DNA of 64,000 nucleotides from an uncultured bacterium. GTDB lineage: Bacteria; Verrucomicrobiota; Kiritimatiellia; CAIKKV01. The stretch lies in the NCBI GenBank assembly GCA_938038445.1, contig CALHRZ010000007.1:62001-126000 (forward strand), read 5' to 3'. The position numbers and the translations under genes are program-made. A model generated the notes under the pieces. That model had not been told where the DNA came from and did no database searches. It worked only from the letters and a program-made list of their open reading frames with translations. Positions 50,174 through 59,500 of this stretch are shown piece by piece; position 1 is the stretch's first letter, and each line of letters starts with the position of its first letter.

Positions 50174-52216
50174 ATGAGATACTGTCTGTTTGTAATGCTG
50201 ATAGTTCTCGGGACTGTGGGGAAAGCTGGAGCCAAGACTACGGGTGTTTCAACTTCTCAGGGCAATACGAACTGGAACGAAGCGGTGTGGACGAACGGTT
50301 TCCCTGCAGCAGGGGACACGGTAATCCTGAGCGGTGCCGCTAAAGTGGTGCTGACGAACTCCACACCCCTACTCGCCAAACTGATTGTCACCAATACGGC
50401 CAGCCTGATTCTGGACCAATGGGATACGACCCTGAATGCGGAAGAGGTCATTGTCCACGGCCAAATCACTCACACCAACAATGCCGATACCAACGGGACG
50501 CCTGGTGTGTACGCCAGTTGGGTCCCGAACGCTCGGGTCTATATTGTTTGTTCCAATCTTACCGTGCTGCCGGCAGGTAAAATCTCAGCCAATGATATGG
50601 GCTATCGGGGTGGGCAGCTAGGGGGCAGCCATACGAACGGATACGGACCGGGTGGAGGATTTGGCGGTCCTTCTGCCTGCAGCGGCGGCGGCTATGGGAG
50701 TGAAGGCATGAATGCCGGTACGACAGTGTTCAGCCGAACGTATGGTTCTCTTTCAGCGCCAGAAGATCCAGGAAGCGGGGGGGGGGGACGTTCTACTTAT
50801 GCAGGAGGGGCGGGAGGAGGGGCCATCCGTATTGAAGCTTCCGGCGCCGTTCGGGTTGATGGGACCATTTCGGCTGATTCCACCGTTTTTTACAACGCGG
50901 GCCGTTTTGCGGGTGCCGGCTCTGGCGGTAGCGTGTATATCACCTGCCGCACGTTCCATGGAACGGGTTCCGTTAGTGCGGTTGCCGTGGCCTACGAACA
51001 AGGCGGGTCCGCCGGCGGAGGGGGGGGGCGGATTGCCATCCATTATGATACCAATGCCCAGGCATCCGTTATGCCTCAACCGACCGTTCGGTTCTCGGTT
51101 CGTCCGAGTTTACACAACAATACCAAGATGAGTATTCCAGGTTCGGGGACCCTTTGGCTTACCGATTCGCGTTTTTTCCCCTATTCCATTTTGACAGGAG
51201 GATATGCGTTCCATATTCCCGGCTTTACGAATTGGGCGCCGGATTCGCTCACCGTGGATGACGCCAAAATTATCATGCCTTCCAATTGCCTGTTCCCCCG
51301 TGTCACCAACACGCTGGTTTTAAGGGGACCTGAAGCAAGGCTGGATATCACCAACGATTTTACCGTGGGAAACCTTCTGGTGACCAATCGCGCACGCATC
51401 TATTTTTACAGCAGCCCAACCAACGCTGGGGGACCGAACTATGGCCGGCTTGTTACGGTAGAAAACACGATGTTCATCGGAAGCAACTCGTATCTGTACC
51501 CTTATTCCGATCCTACAAACGGCGGTTCCATTCTTTTTCGGACAAAGGACATGACGGTTGAATCAAATGGGTGGATCTTTGCTTACGAAACAGGGTTTGC
51601 GGGCGGGTATTCGAATGTGTATCCAGGATTTGGCCCTGGGGGAGGCCAAATGGTGGGACAAGGCCAAAGCGGCGGTCACGGAGGGCGAGGAACCCAGTAT
51701 AACACGGGCGTGGGAACAGGCGGCGCTTCGAACGACGTGCGCGAGACCCCCATTCTACCCGGCAGCGGCGGTAGTGGATATCCCAGTGATCAGGGTTTGT
51801 ATGGGGGTTATGGGGGAGGAGTGATTCGTATTGAAGCCGTTGGAACGGTGTGGATCGACGGCACGTTGCTTGCTGACGGAGGGAATCGCGAAACTTGGGG
51901 ATATGGGTATATTACCAGTTACAACCGGTGTGGCGCGGGTGGATCCATTTATCTCCGGGTTTACCGGCTTTTGGGAAAGGGTTTCCTGTTCGCGCGAGGG
52001 GGTTCTGCCACATCCTATCGTGGAACGGGCGGCGGTGGGGGGCGTATTGCGGTCTGGACAAAGATCAATGAATGGTCGGGTTCGCCCCCAACGGGGGCAA
52101 CGGTGGCAACGAACGTGGCCGGCGGAGTAGGCAGCAACGCCGCCTCACATGGTGAGACGGGAACGGTTTATTGGACATCATTCCCTCTATCCGGGACCTT
52201 GATTCAGATCCGGTGA
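50174..52216 (+). CDS. Secreted glycine-rich beta-helix-like repeat protein
   Basis: A 680-residue protein with a signal peptide (MRYCLFVMLIVLGTVGKAGA) and GGAGG before the ATG. It contains an internal duplication: a block with GGAGGGAIRIEASGAVRVDG ... GGGGGRIAIHY (about 205-300) recurs as GGYGGGVIRIEAVGTVWIDG ... GGGGGRIAVW (about 545-640). Such Gly-rich strand repeats occur in large surface or extracellular proteins of PVC bacteria. It has no PEP-CTERM or other sorting signal at the end, and no catalytic motif is recognised. A matrix, adhesion or glycan-binding role is a guess from context. Confidence 0.7.
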   Translation: MRYCLFVMLIVLGTVGKAGAKTTGVSTSQGNTNWNEAVWTNGFPAAGDTVILSGAAKVVLTNSTPLLAKLIVTNTASLILDQWDTTLNAEEVIVHGQITHTNNADTNGTPGVYASWVPNARVYIVCSNLTVLPAGKISANDMGYRGGQLGGSHTNGYGPGGGFGGPSACSGGGYGSEGMNAGTTVFSRTYGSLSAPEDPGSGGGGRSTYAGGAGGGAIRIEASGAVRVDGTISADSTVFYNAGRFAGAGSGGSVYITCRTFHGTGSVSAVAVAYEQGGSAGGGGGRIAIHYDTNAQASVMPQPTVRFSVRPSLHNNTKMSIPGSGTLWLTDSRFFPYSILTGGYAFHIPGFTNWAPDSLTVDDAKIIMPSNCLFPRVTNTLVLRGPEARLDITNDFTVGNLLVTNRARIYFYSSPTNAGGPNYGRLVTVENTMFIGSNSYLYPYSDPTNGGSILFRTKDMTVESNGWIFAYETGFAGGYSNVYPGFGPGGGQMVGQGQSGGHGGRGTQYNTGVGTGGASNDVRETPILPGSGGSGYPSDQGLYGGYGGGVIRIEAVGTVWIDGTLLADGGNRETWGYGYITSYNRCGAGGSIYLRVYRLLGKGFLFARGGSATSYRGTGGGGGRIAVWTKINEWSGSPPTGATVATNVAGGVGSNAASHGETGTVYWTSFPLSGTLIQIR

Positions 52217-52265
52217 CCCGACGACATACGGGGGAATTTCTTTCACATTACGCGAAGGTCGGGCC

Positions 52266-55139
52266 TTACGAACCGTAGAAAAAGTGGTGTTTTGTTTCTC
52301 CCCGAGGGCCGACGATAAGTTCCGTAAATCCATCCAGAGTGAGCGGAAACTCGCATAAGGTCCCCCGCACGTTAAATGGGATGGGCTCGCAGTGAAAAGT
52401 AGGATCTACATGGTAGAGTTCGAGCGTTTGAATGGTCTCCAAGTTCAAGGAAGTCAGGTTTAACTGGACTTGACCGGACCAAGGGCCGAAGTCGGGCCCG
52501 TTGTCCGTGGGCACCCGTGCTCGCCCGTAATCCTGGATGCCGATCAGGCGAATCGGCCCTTTTTCGAACACGCTGATATCGAACCAGCATGTGCGATCCG
52601 CTCTTCCGGATGGACTTTGATTAACCCAGAAGCCTTCGGCCGGTTGAGTGCCGGCGAATGTGACCTTTTCGCGGCCGGATAGGAGAGGAATTCGGAGGGG
52701 GTGGAACGCCCCAAGGGGATTGGGTGAATGGGGGGACGACGTAAAGCGGAGGGGGGCAAGTGGAGCGAGCAACTGTCGGATTCGTTCTGCGATGGGCTCG
52801 AATCCCAGATCGGTCAAACGATCCGTTGAGACGAGAACAACCCGCCCTTTTCCCATCCGATGCTCGACGATCCAAGGGTCGCCGTTGGGTAGAGAATCCA
52901 CGACGGTGGCACCTTTCAGACCGAGACGGTTGTAGTGGCGGCTTGTGTTGGAAACGGTATCGCGGGGGGATCGAACGGTCCAAAGAGGGATGTCGGGTCC
53001 CAATTCCACGCCGGCCAGTGCCGATAAGTCGTGACGGGTATAAACGGACCCGTTCCAGCGGTTGCCGTAAAACAGGCTGAGCGAGCAGACGAAGGTGAGC
53101 CCTTGGCGGACGGCCTCTGCGAGGGCTTCGATTTGGCGGTCGTTTTCAAACACATTCTCACCGATCTGGATGATCACACCATAATCCGCAAGCCTTGATG
53201 CGGGCGTATCCCATGGGATGATGTCGCAGGGGCCGAAGGGAGTCCCCGTCATCCATCGGGCATTGTCTCTGCGGCCGTCCGTCAACACGGCTGGGAATAC
53301 CACGGATAGAAGATTCCAGTCGGCATACTCCTTTGGACGGAAAGGGTCGGCTCCATAAAGGCCAGGGTCTTCCTTTTCCGCGTAAAAGGGATATCCCCAG
53401 CCGGCCATGGATTCGGACCCGCGCCAGAACGCGATCTTGACGCGCGGGCGACCCCGGCGGGGGTGGCGGTTCATCCAGCGGACGACGCGGAGAAATGCCT
53501 GCCCTTTCCGATTGGGTACGACGCGTCCTTTTCGCACTCCCACATACTCGGTTTCCCGGTCCATGACATTCGCGCCCCCGAAGAAAAAGGCGCGCCAGAC
53601 ATATTCGGTTTCGATTGCCCCGTCGTAATTGAATCGAAGTCCGCCCCAACTGTCGTGTTGCATCCCGATCCAGGACGAGCCATAGGCCCTGTTGTGGCCT
53701 CGACTGCAGGCAACGATGAGATTGACACTCTCGCGGCCGATGGTTTTGTCCATCGTGAAATCCGCGCCGCCCCGAAAGGCGCGTGCGGACAAATAATTGA
53801 GCATCTGAATATTGGCAAAGACTGCGAAACGGCGCCCCCCGATCCGGCGCGGCTCGCCGAAGGCCGCTTCGTGAATCTCGCGGTAAATCGTGTCGGCCGC
53901 TTCCGCGTATGCAAACCAATCCCCAGTTTCTCCGCTCGGCAACACCCGGTTGCGGCCTGAAGGGAGCAGGCCGGCGGAGTGGAACTGGCAGCCGGAGTAT
54001 TCCACCAGGCGGACGAAGACGTGGGCATTTGGAAATCGGAGGAGAAGGTTGCAGCACAGTTCGCGCTTCGAACGGATATCGGCCTGGATCTGAGCTTCGT
54101 CATTGGGATGGGCGCGGAGGAAGTAGGAGGGGACGAGGAAGGCGATGCGGTCCGAATCTTTGAACCCCTTGGATTCGAGCCAGTCGGCCTGATCGGGGTC
54201 GAACAACAGGATGCCGTTTTCCAGGCAGAGTTGGTTAAGCTGGGCACGCCGCTCGGGATAGGGTTCGATGACGTTTTGGTTGGCGTAACGGTCGGCGAGA
54301 TCGTGAATGAACAGTGGGTCGGTGGGATAGGGAGGGGGCTCAAGAGGCGGTTCCCTCCAATCCGGCGGATCGAAATCCTGAGGAAATGCGAAAGGACCTG
54401 GAGAAAGAAATCGACGGAACTCCCCAGGGAGCGGAAAAGGAGGAAAAGAGGAAGGGGCATGAGACCCGCCGTGGTGTTCGCAGAGGACGGCAGTATCGAG
54501 CGAAAGATGGACCAACAGGCGAAGAATGGGGTGATGAGGAGGGACAGAGGAGGGACAGAATCTCGAGGGGTTGGCACGGAAAGTAAAGGCTCGGTTTTTG
54601 AGGAGTGTCAGGACGGGAAAGTCATCCGCTTCAGGGACATAGTCCACGATGAACGCAAGAGCCGAACCGGGGGAACGCGTCCAGGCAAGGCGGCCGTTGA
54701 TCAGGATTCGATCGGGAAGATGAGAGTCATCCACGGCGGCATTGGGTTCTTTTGTTTCGGCGGGAGGAGAAGAGCCGATAAAGAGAAAGCGGTGAAGTTC
54801 GCGCGCCTTGAGGCGGCTGGGCCAAGTCACTTCCACGCCGAAGAGATCGTCTTGGCAACTGAGGATGCTTTGAAGACGCGGAGGGGCGCAGGCGCTGGAT
54901 TCGTGACTGGAAATCTGAGCCTCTCGCCGGCAGAAGAATTTAAGGCGACCTTCCTCGCGGAGGAAGTCGCTGAGACACACGCGTTCATAACAACTCATCA
55001 TAGGGGTCAGCAGGGGAACCTGCATTTGGCCTCGTTCGAGTGCGAGCGGTTCAAGGGTACTGACGGGAACCCCGTGATGGATGACCCCGTCTTCGCGGCG
55101 TCGAACGGTTGGGGCGTTGGAGGGAATGGGGTGGGGCAT
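52266..55139 (-). CDS. Large unassigned protein of the glycan locus
   Basis: A 957-residue protein of unknown family. A central region (about 300-650) has the look of a TIM-barrel glycosidase (NYLSARAFRGGADFTMDKTI, SSWIGMQHDSWGGLRFNYDG, KIAFWRGSESMAGWGYPFYA). A trimerisation/GATase-like segment follows (DYGVIIQIGENVF, GKGRVVLVSTDRL), then a beta-sandwich end. No signal peptide is seen with the chosen start ATG 55139, which has GGAG six bases upstream. The frame is open to 55226, but that start would place the operator at 55176 inside the gene. It is divergent from the heparinase-like gene. Confidence 0.65.
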   Translation of the reverse strand: MPHPIPSNAPTVRRREDGVIHHGVPVSTLEPLALERGQMQVPLLTPMMSCYERVCLSDFLREEGRLKFFCRREAQISSHESSACAPPRLQSILSCQDDLFGVEVTWPSRLKARELHRFLFIGSSPPAETKEPNAAVDDSHLPDRILINGRLAWTRSPGSALAFIVDYVPEADDFPVLTLLKNRAFTFRANPSRFCPSSVPPHHPILRLLVHLSLDTAVLCEHHGGSHAPSSFPPFPLPGEFRRFLSPGPFAFPQDFDPPDWREPPLEPPPYPTDPLFIHDLADRYANQNVIEPYPERRAQLNQLCLENGILLFDPDQADWLESKGFKDSDRIAFLVPSYFLRAHPNDEAQIQADIRSKRELCCNLLLRFPNAHVFVRLVEYSGCQFHSAGLLPSGRNRVLPSGETGDWFAYAEAADTIYREIHEAAFGEPRRIGGRRFAVFANIQMLNYLSARAFRGGADFTMDKTIGRESVNLIVACSRGHNRAYGSSWIGMQHDSWGGLRFNYDGAIETEYVWRAFFFGGANVMDRETEYVGVRKGRVVPNRKGQAFLRVVRWMNRHPRRGRPRVKIAFWRGSESMAGWGYPFYAEKEDPGLYGADPFRPKEYADWNLLSVVFPAVLTDGRRDNARWMTGTPFGPCDIIPWDTPASRLADYGVIIQIGENVFENDRQIEALAEAVRQGLTFVCSLSLFYGNRWNGSVYTRHDLSALAGVELGPDIPLWTVRSPRDTVSNTSRHYNRLGLKGATVVDSLPNGDPWIVEHRMGKGRVVLVSTDRLTDLGFEPIAERIRQLLAPLAPLRFTSSPHSPNPLGAFHPLRIPLLSGREKVTFAGTQPAEGFWVNQSPSGRADRTCWFDISVFEKGPIRLIGIQDYGRARVPTDNGPDFGPWSGQVQLNLTSLNLETIQTLELYHVDPTFHCEPIPFNVRGTLCEFPLTLDGFTELIVGPRGETKHHFFYGS

Positions 55140-55175
55140 TGGGATCTCCAGGACTCCATCTTGGGCAGGACGGAC

Positions 55176-55185
55176 TACACGTGTA
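55176..55185. promoter_or_regulatory. Candidate LacI-family operator 1 in the divergent region
   Basis: TACACGTGTA, a perfect 10-bp palindrome, lies 37-46 bp upstream of the minus-strand ATG at 55139. On the minus strand it reads TTTACACGTGTAG, close to the site before lacI. Confidence 0.55.
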
Positions 55186-55237
55186 AATCGACGAGCAAAA
55201 TGGCAAAGGACCCTGGCCCCTGTCACGCAATTTTTTA

Positions 55238-55266
55238 TTGAATGTTCAAACTGACACGTGTAGATT
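55238..55266 (+). promoter_or_regulatory. Candidate promoter of the heparinase-like operon
   Basis: TTGAAT (55238-55243) and TAGATT (55261-55266) are 17 nt apart, about 35 bp upstream of the ATG at 55301. Operator 2 fills the spacer. Confidence 0.55.
55253..55262. promoter_or_regulatory. Candidate LacI-family operator 2, between -35 and -10
   Basis: GACACGTGTA shares nine of ten bases with operator 1, whose centre is 77 bp away. Its position between the promoter boxes is typical of repression by steric block. Confidence 0.55.
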
Positions 55267-55300
55267 GAAAAAGTTGAATCTTTTCGCGAAAGGAAATGGA

Positions 55301-58300
55301 ATGAAGCAATGGAGTTTGACCATTCTCCTGAGTGCCGGCACGGTCTTCGCGGAAGCGTGGCCCGTCTTGAGGCTCTATCATTCGTTTGATCACGCGCTGG
55401 ATCGGCCGGACTTTGCCTTGCCGTCTGTGACCGTCGCCCCCACGACCGAGCTGGGGATCCATTCGAACGGCGCGTTTGGAAAAGCGGTGGCCTTTCCGGC
55501 CGGTGCGGCAGACGCCTCGATCCGATACGAGGTGGCCCTTTCCCGCGCCGATACGGGATGGGCTCTTACGTTTTTCAATTGTCTAATCGAAAAAGAAGGA
55601 ATGATGACCTTGGACCGGCCTTTTCTTCGCGTGCTGGATTCTGCGGGAGCCCTCCTTCTCACGATGGATATTAGCGGACTGGTCCGGGCATTTGATCCGG
55701 AAGGCAACGAACTGGCCCGCCTGGATTGCTTTGATGCGATCTATTGGATTGGCGGCGAAAACATCCATCTGGCTCTCGTTTACGATCCCGATGGTGCCCA
55801 AGGGGCCTCTCCCCGCGGCAAGCTTGCGGCGTATTGGTCGGCCCGGCCCTACGGCGCCGTCTATCTCGATTTTGGCGACCGCCGTCCGGCCACAATCGAA
55901 TTGGGAGGGGGCGATGTAGGAGGAGCGGCGGATGAACTGTGCCTTTTTGAAGGCGCCGCGCCGATGCGTTTGATCTATGCGCTCTCCCGCCCGCCGCGAA
56001 AGGATTGGCGGAATATCCAATCCCTGGCGGCAGAGCTCGGGCGGCCTGAGGCGATGCCCCCCTTTGGGGCCCGCCAAGCCGGCTGGCGGGCAGCGGTGCG
56101 GTCGGGAACCGTTTGGGAAGTCGAAAACGCTCAACCCTCGGGGGTAGAAAGGGGAGCATCCGCCCATACGGCTTCGGGCCGTGCCTTTTTTCAAGCCGTA
56201 AAGGGAAACGCCATTTCCATCCCCTTTGAGGTCCATGAATCCGGCGTTTTTGCCCTTGCACTTCGATATGCCCTGGACCGATCTGTGGACCTGCAATGGC
56301 CGGTTCGGAATCCAGACGCCCGAACGGCTTGGACTCATAATTTCACCGAGCTGGAGGTTACGGTGGATGGCAAAGAGATCGGGCGTGTGAAACTCTATCC
56401 CACGGGAATTCACGATGGCCATCGGGGGGACGTGGAGGCGTGGGCATGGGTTTCATTGGCCGACCGTATCCCCCTGGGGGCGGGTTCCCATACCCTGGGG
56501 CTAAAGGAAATCGCAGGGCAGGTTTCCCCTTGGTACGATGCGCTTCTGGTTGGAACAAAGGTTGGGCCGGCACCGGAGCACCCCCGGTGGGTGGATGCCT
56601 ACCGCATCCCTCCGGCGTGGTGGGTGGCATCTCGCAAAACGGAAATTCGGGGTGGAATTCGATTCGACCGTTACACCGTGTCCCTCCATAATCGCACCGA
56701 TGAACCGTACGCTTGTCGGATCGAGCTGGAGCAAGACCGACTCGGTTCCGGCCAAAAGGCTTCGACGGATGTTCGACAGGTTTCTTTGGCACCGCATGAA
56801 GAGAAGAGTTTTGACATTCTGTTCCAGACCCCGGCATCCGTCTCTGGTTCCAGCGGCTATCTGCGCGTGGTGCTTTGGAATGAGGACACAGGGTCCCCCA
56901 TGGAATATCGCTTGTGGAATTCGATTCCGAATGCGGATTTCTCGAAGCGAGAGCACCCGGCTCTTGTGCCGCCGCCTGACCCGACGATGCAGGCGCGTTT
57001 CAAGTCCTGGCTGGAAACGCGGGATCCAGCCGCGCTGACGCCGGACCTTCGGGCTTGGGCGGCGGGTCCGGATCTCACTCAAGCCGCGCCGGAATACAAA
57101 GCGCTCGCCTCGGGTGCGAAAGTGCGGCTCAAAATGTTCGCAAAGCCTCTTCTCGATCAACGGCTTGAAATGTTGGATTTCTGGATGGCGATGACGCCGG
57201 ATCAATTCGAATCATGGCTTCCGGACGCGAGTGCGGAAAACCACGGGTATGGGGCAACGTGGGATCGGGTCAACAATGCCTTGACCGGCGCTTGGTATCC
57301 CCAAACGCGAATCGTGGCGCTCGAGCCATCCATGGACCTGGTCAAACCCGGCGGGGACCTGGATCTTGTCTCCCGCGTGACCGTGGAAGGCCGAGATGAG
57401 GAGGCCTTTCGGTTGCGGAAAGAAACTCTTGTTCGAACCGGTTCTTGGTTGCGGGTCGAGACACCGGATGTTTTTCTCAGTCTCCGCCAAGTCCGATGGG
57501 CGATGGCGTTTGGCGTGGGGAATTTGGATGTGGGCATCCACTATCCGCGGGAAGCAGGGCTCAACCTGCTGGCGGAAGCCTACTATCTGACGGGCGATCC
57601 GCGTTACATTCGCCATGCGGCGGCGCTGGCGGAAGTTCTGGCGCGCAAATATACCCGCCGCACCAAGCAATTCGGGGCGCGCCTTCACAGGGAAGATCGG
57701 GACTGGTGGGGGTCTCGGATCGGCAACCGTTATCTGTATGACACGGCGGCCGGCGCTCTTCAGATTTTAGGCACGATCCTGCTTGATTTGGGTTGGACCG
57801 GTTTGGGCGAGGAGGCGCGGCATCGGCTCGAGCACAATCTGGCGCGGTGGGCGATGTACGAATGCAGCTATGGCCCCTTGTGGGATGATCCCGACAAATC
57901 CGCGAAGATCAATCGGGAAGACATGCCGCCGTTCATTGCGTTCGCTCGGGTTGTGGGAGACCCAGGTCCTTACGAGGGACTCGAGGATTATTATCGTAAG
58001 CTCCGACCGATGGTGTTGGACGATGGCATTCATATTTGTTCGATTGGGAGTTACGGGGGCGTTACAACATTTATCCACTTCATGAAAAGGCTTCATGACC
58101 TGGGCGTGGATGTGGTGAAGGGAAATGAAGCCCTCCGGAATGCCTTTCTCAATCACGTCCGCTTTACTTTTTCGTGCGGTTCTGTTCAGCCGATGGATGA
58201 TGGGGGGGGAGGGCAAAGTCTCCTTGGGCTTGGCCCCGTCTTTGGCGCTCCGAATGAGGAACAGTACGCGTGGGGCTACACCCTCTATCAAGACCCCTTG

Positions 58301-59500
58301 TTGCGCGTCATGCCGGATTTTTTAATCGCGATGAGTGTCGCCACCCGGGGGCATGGCGCGGAACGCGCTCAAAAGATGGCCGAATTTTATACGGGCACGA
58401 AGTTTCCTCTAAAAACCATATGGCCGCCTGTTTTCATCGCGCCGGTCAAGGGGATGGCGATGTTGAGGAATTGGCGAGCCCCCAATCCTCTCGACTGGAT
58501 CGAGGTGCTTGCCGACTATGGAAAGTATGGAGGACGTTTTCACGGGCATCCCAACAAGCTTTCCATTTTGACAGCCTATAACGGTCAGGTGGGTTCCTGC
58601 GACCATGGGGACAGCCTGCGGAATGCACCGGAGAACAACAACGAGTGGACTATGGGAGGGTATAGTCATAACACGGTTCAGGTGAATTTTCGGCATCATC
58701 GAACGGCGGGCGGGCCGGTTCAGATCGGAGATCTCCTGGAAGCCGGAGGGGATGAAGAGGTTCAATGGGTGGATACCGCCAGCCGTCGGATGTTCCCTGG
58801 AATTCTGATGCGCCGGACCACCTTCGTTACGGACGCGGGAATCGTGGATTTCTTTCTCTGCCGTTCCGAGGGAGAACATCTCTACGACTGGCCCTATCAT
58901 AATTTTGGGATCGCCTCCACTCTGACGCCGTTGGCTCCCACGAATGTGTCCTCCCAGGGGTTGCTTCGGTTTGTTCGCCATGCACGGGCAGGCCGTTCGG
59001 ATGGCCTGATTCAGGTGGTCTGGAAGGATGAACCGCTAAGTCATCCTCCGCGCAAAGGTCAGACTTCTCTCATTGGCGAAACGGTTTACGCGAGACTTTG
59101 GGCGCTTCCCGAAGCCGGCACCGAGTTGCTTCTGTTTGCAGGGCCCGCTCCGGCGGGGCTCAATGAAGAGAAGGAAATCGACTATGCCTTGTTGAGACGG
59201 CGGGCGGCTTCCACCGTCTTTGCCTGTGTGATCGAGCCGTGGCGTGAATCTACGGGTCCGCGGCTCCAATCCGTCGAACGACTTTCGGTTCTGGCCGACG
59301 GACGGCAGGTTTCCGATGTGGAGGCTTACGGCGTGAAAATAAAGCGCACGGATGGGCGGGAACAATTCTTTGTGGTGAACTACAGCGGAGGGGTGAAACA
59401 GGTTGGGCCAGTGAAAACGGCAGCGCCTCTTGCCGTGTGGGAGCCGGATGCCAAAGGGCAAGCGCAAGGAAAACGAGAAGGCAAAGGGCGGATTCCATGA
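55301..59500 (+). CDS. Secreted heparinase II/III-like polysaccharide lyase, multidomain
   Basis: A 1399-residue protein with a signal peptide (MKQWSLTILLSAGTVFAEA). Order of parts: a LamG-like domain (about 25-230), a carbohydrate-binding-like beta-sandwich (about 270-420), an all-alpha toroid (about 600-1000; QVRWAMAFGVGNLDVGIHYP, EAYYLTGDPRYIRHAAALAE) and a C-terminal beta-sheet domain with GGYSHNTVQVNFRHHR, as in heparinase II/III-type lyases. Such enzymes cleave uronic-acid-containing polysaccharides; the substrate is not known. The start is ATG 55301 with AGGA seven bases upstream, below the operator-containing promoter. It overlaps the next lyase-like gene by ATGA. Confidence 0.75.
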   Translation: MKQWSLTILLSAGTVFAEAWPVLRLYHSFDHALDRPDFALPSVTVAPTTELGIHSNGAFGKAVAFPAGAADASIRYEVALSRADTGWALTFFNCLIEKEGMMTLDRPFLRVLDSAGALLLTMDISGLVRAFDPEGNELARLDCFDAIYWIGGENIHLALVYDPDGAQGASPRGKLAAYWSARPYGAVYLDFGDRRPATIELGGGDVGGAADELCLFEGAAPMRLIYALSRPPRKDWRNIQSLAAELGRPEAMPPFGARQAGWRAAVRSGTVWEVENAQPSGVERGASAHTASGRAFFQAVKGNAISIPFEVHESGVFALALRYALDRSVDLQWPVRNPDARTAWTHNFTELEVTVDGKEIGRVKLYPTGIHDGHRGDVEAWAWVSLADRIPLGAGSHTLGLKEIAGQVSPWYDALLVGTKVGPAPEHPRWVDAYRIPPAWWVASRKTEIRGGIRFDRYTVSLHNRTDEPYACRIELEQDRLGSGQKASTDVRQVSLAPHEEKSFDILFQTPASVSGSSGYLRVVLWNEDTGSPMEYRLWNSIPNADFSKREHPALVPPPDPTMQARFKSWLETRDPAALTPDLRAWAAGPDLTQAAPEYKALASGAKVRLKMFAKPLLDQRLEMLDFWMAMTPDQFESWLPDASAENHGYGATWDRVNNALTGAWYPQTRIVALEPSMDLVKPGGDLDLVSRVTVEGRDEEAFRLRKETLVRTGSWLRVETPDVFLSLRQVRWAMAFGVGNLDVGIHYPREAGLNLLAEAYYLTGDPRYIRHAAALAEVLARKYTRRTKQFGARLHREDRDWWGSRIGNRYLYDTAAGALQILGTILLDLGWTGLGEEARHRLEHNLARWAMYECSYGPLWDDPDKSAKINREDMPPFIAFARVVGDPGPYEGLEDYYRKLRPMVLDDGIHICSIGSYGGVTTFIHFMKRLHDLGVDVVKGNEALRNAFLNHVRFTFSCGSVQPMDDGGGGQSLLGLGPVFGAPNEEQYAWGYTLYQDPLLRVMPDFLIAMSVATRGHGAERAQKMAEFYTGTKFPLKTIWPPVFIAPVKGMAMLRNWRAPNPLDWIEVLADYGKYGGRFHGHPNKLSILTAYNGQVGSCDHGDSLRNAPENNNEWTMGGYSHNTVQVNFRHHRTAGGPVQIGDLLEAGGDEEVQWVDTASRRMFPGILMRRTTFVTDAGIVDFFLCRSEGEHLYDWPYHNFGIASTLTPLAPTNVSSQGLLRFVRHARAGRSDGLIQVVWKDEPLSHPPRKGQTSLIGETVYARLWALPEAGTELLLFAGPAPAGLNEEKEIDYALLRRRAASTVFACVIEPWRESTGPRLQSVERLSVLADGRQVSDVEAYGVKIKRTDGREQFFVVNYSGGVKQVGPVKTAAPLAVWEPDAKGQAQGKREGKGRIP

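Noticed and set aside
55140-55226. Longer start for the 957-aa gene
   Set aside because: The extension has no homology or ribosome binding site and would bury the operator at 55176; ATG 55139 has GGAG at proper spacing.
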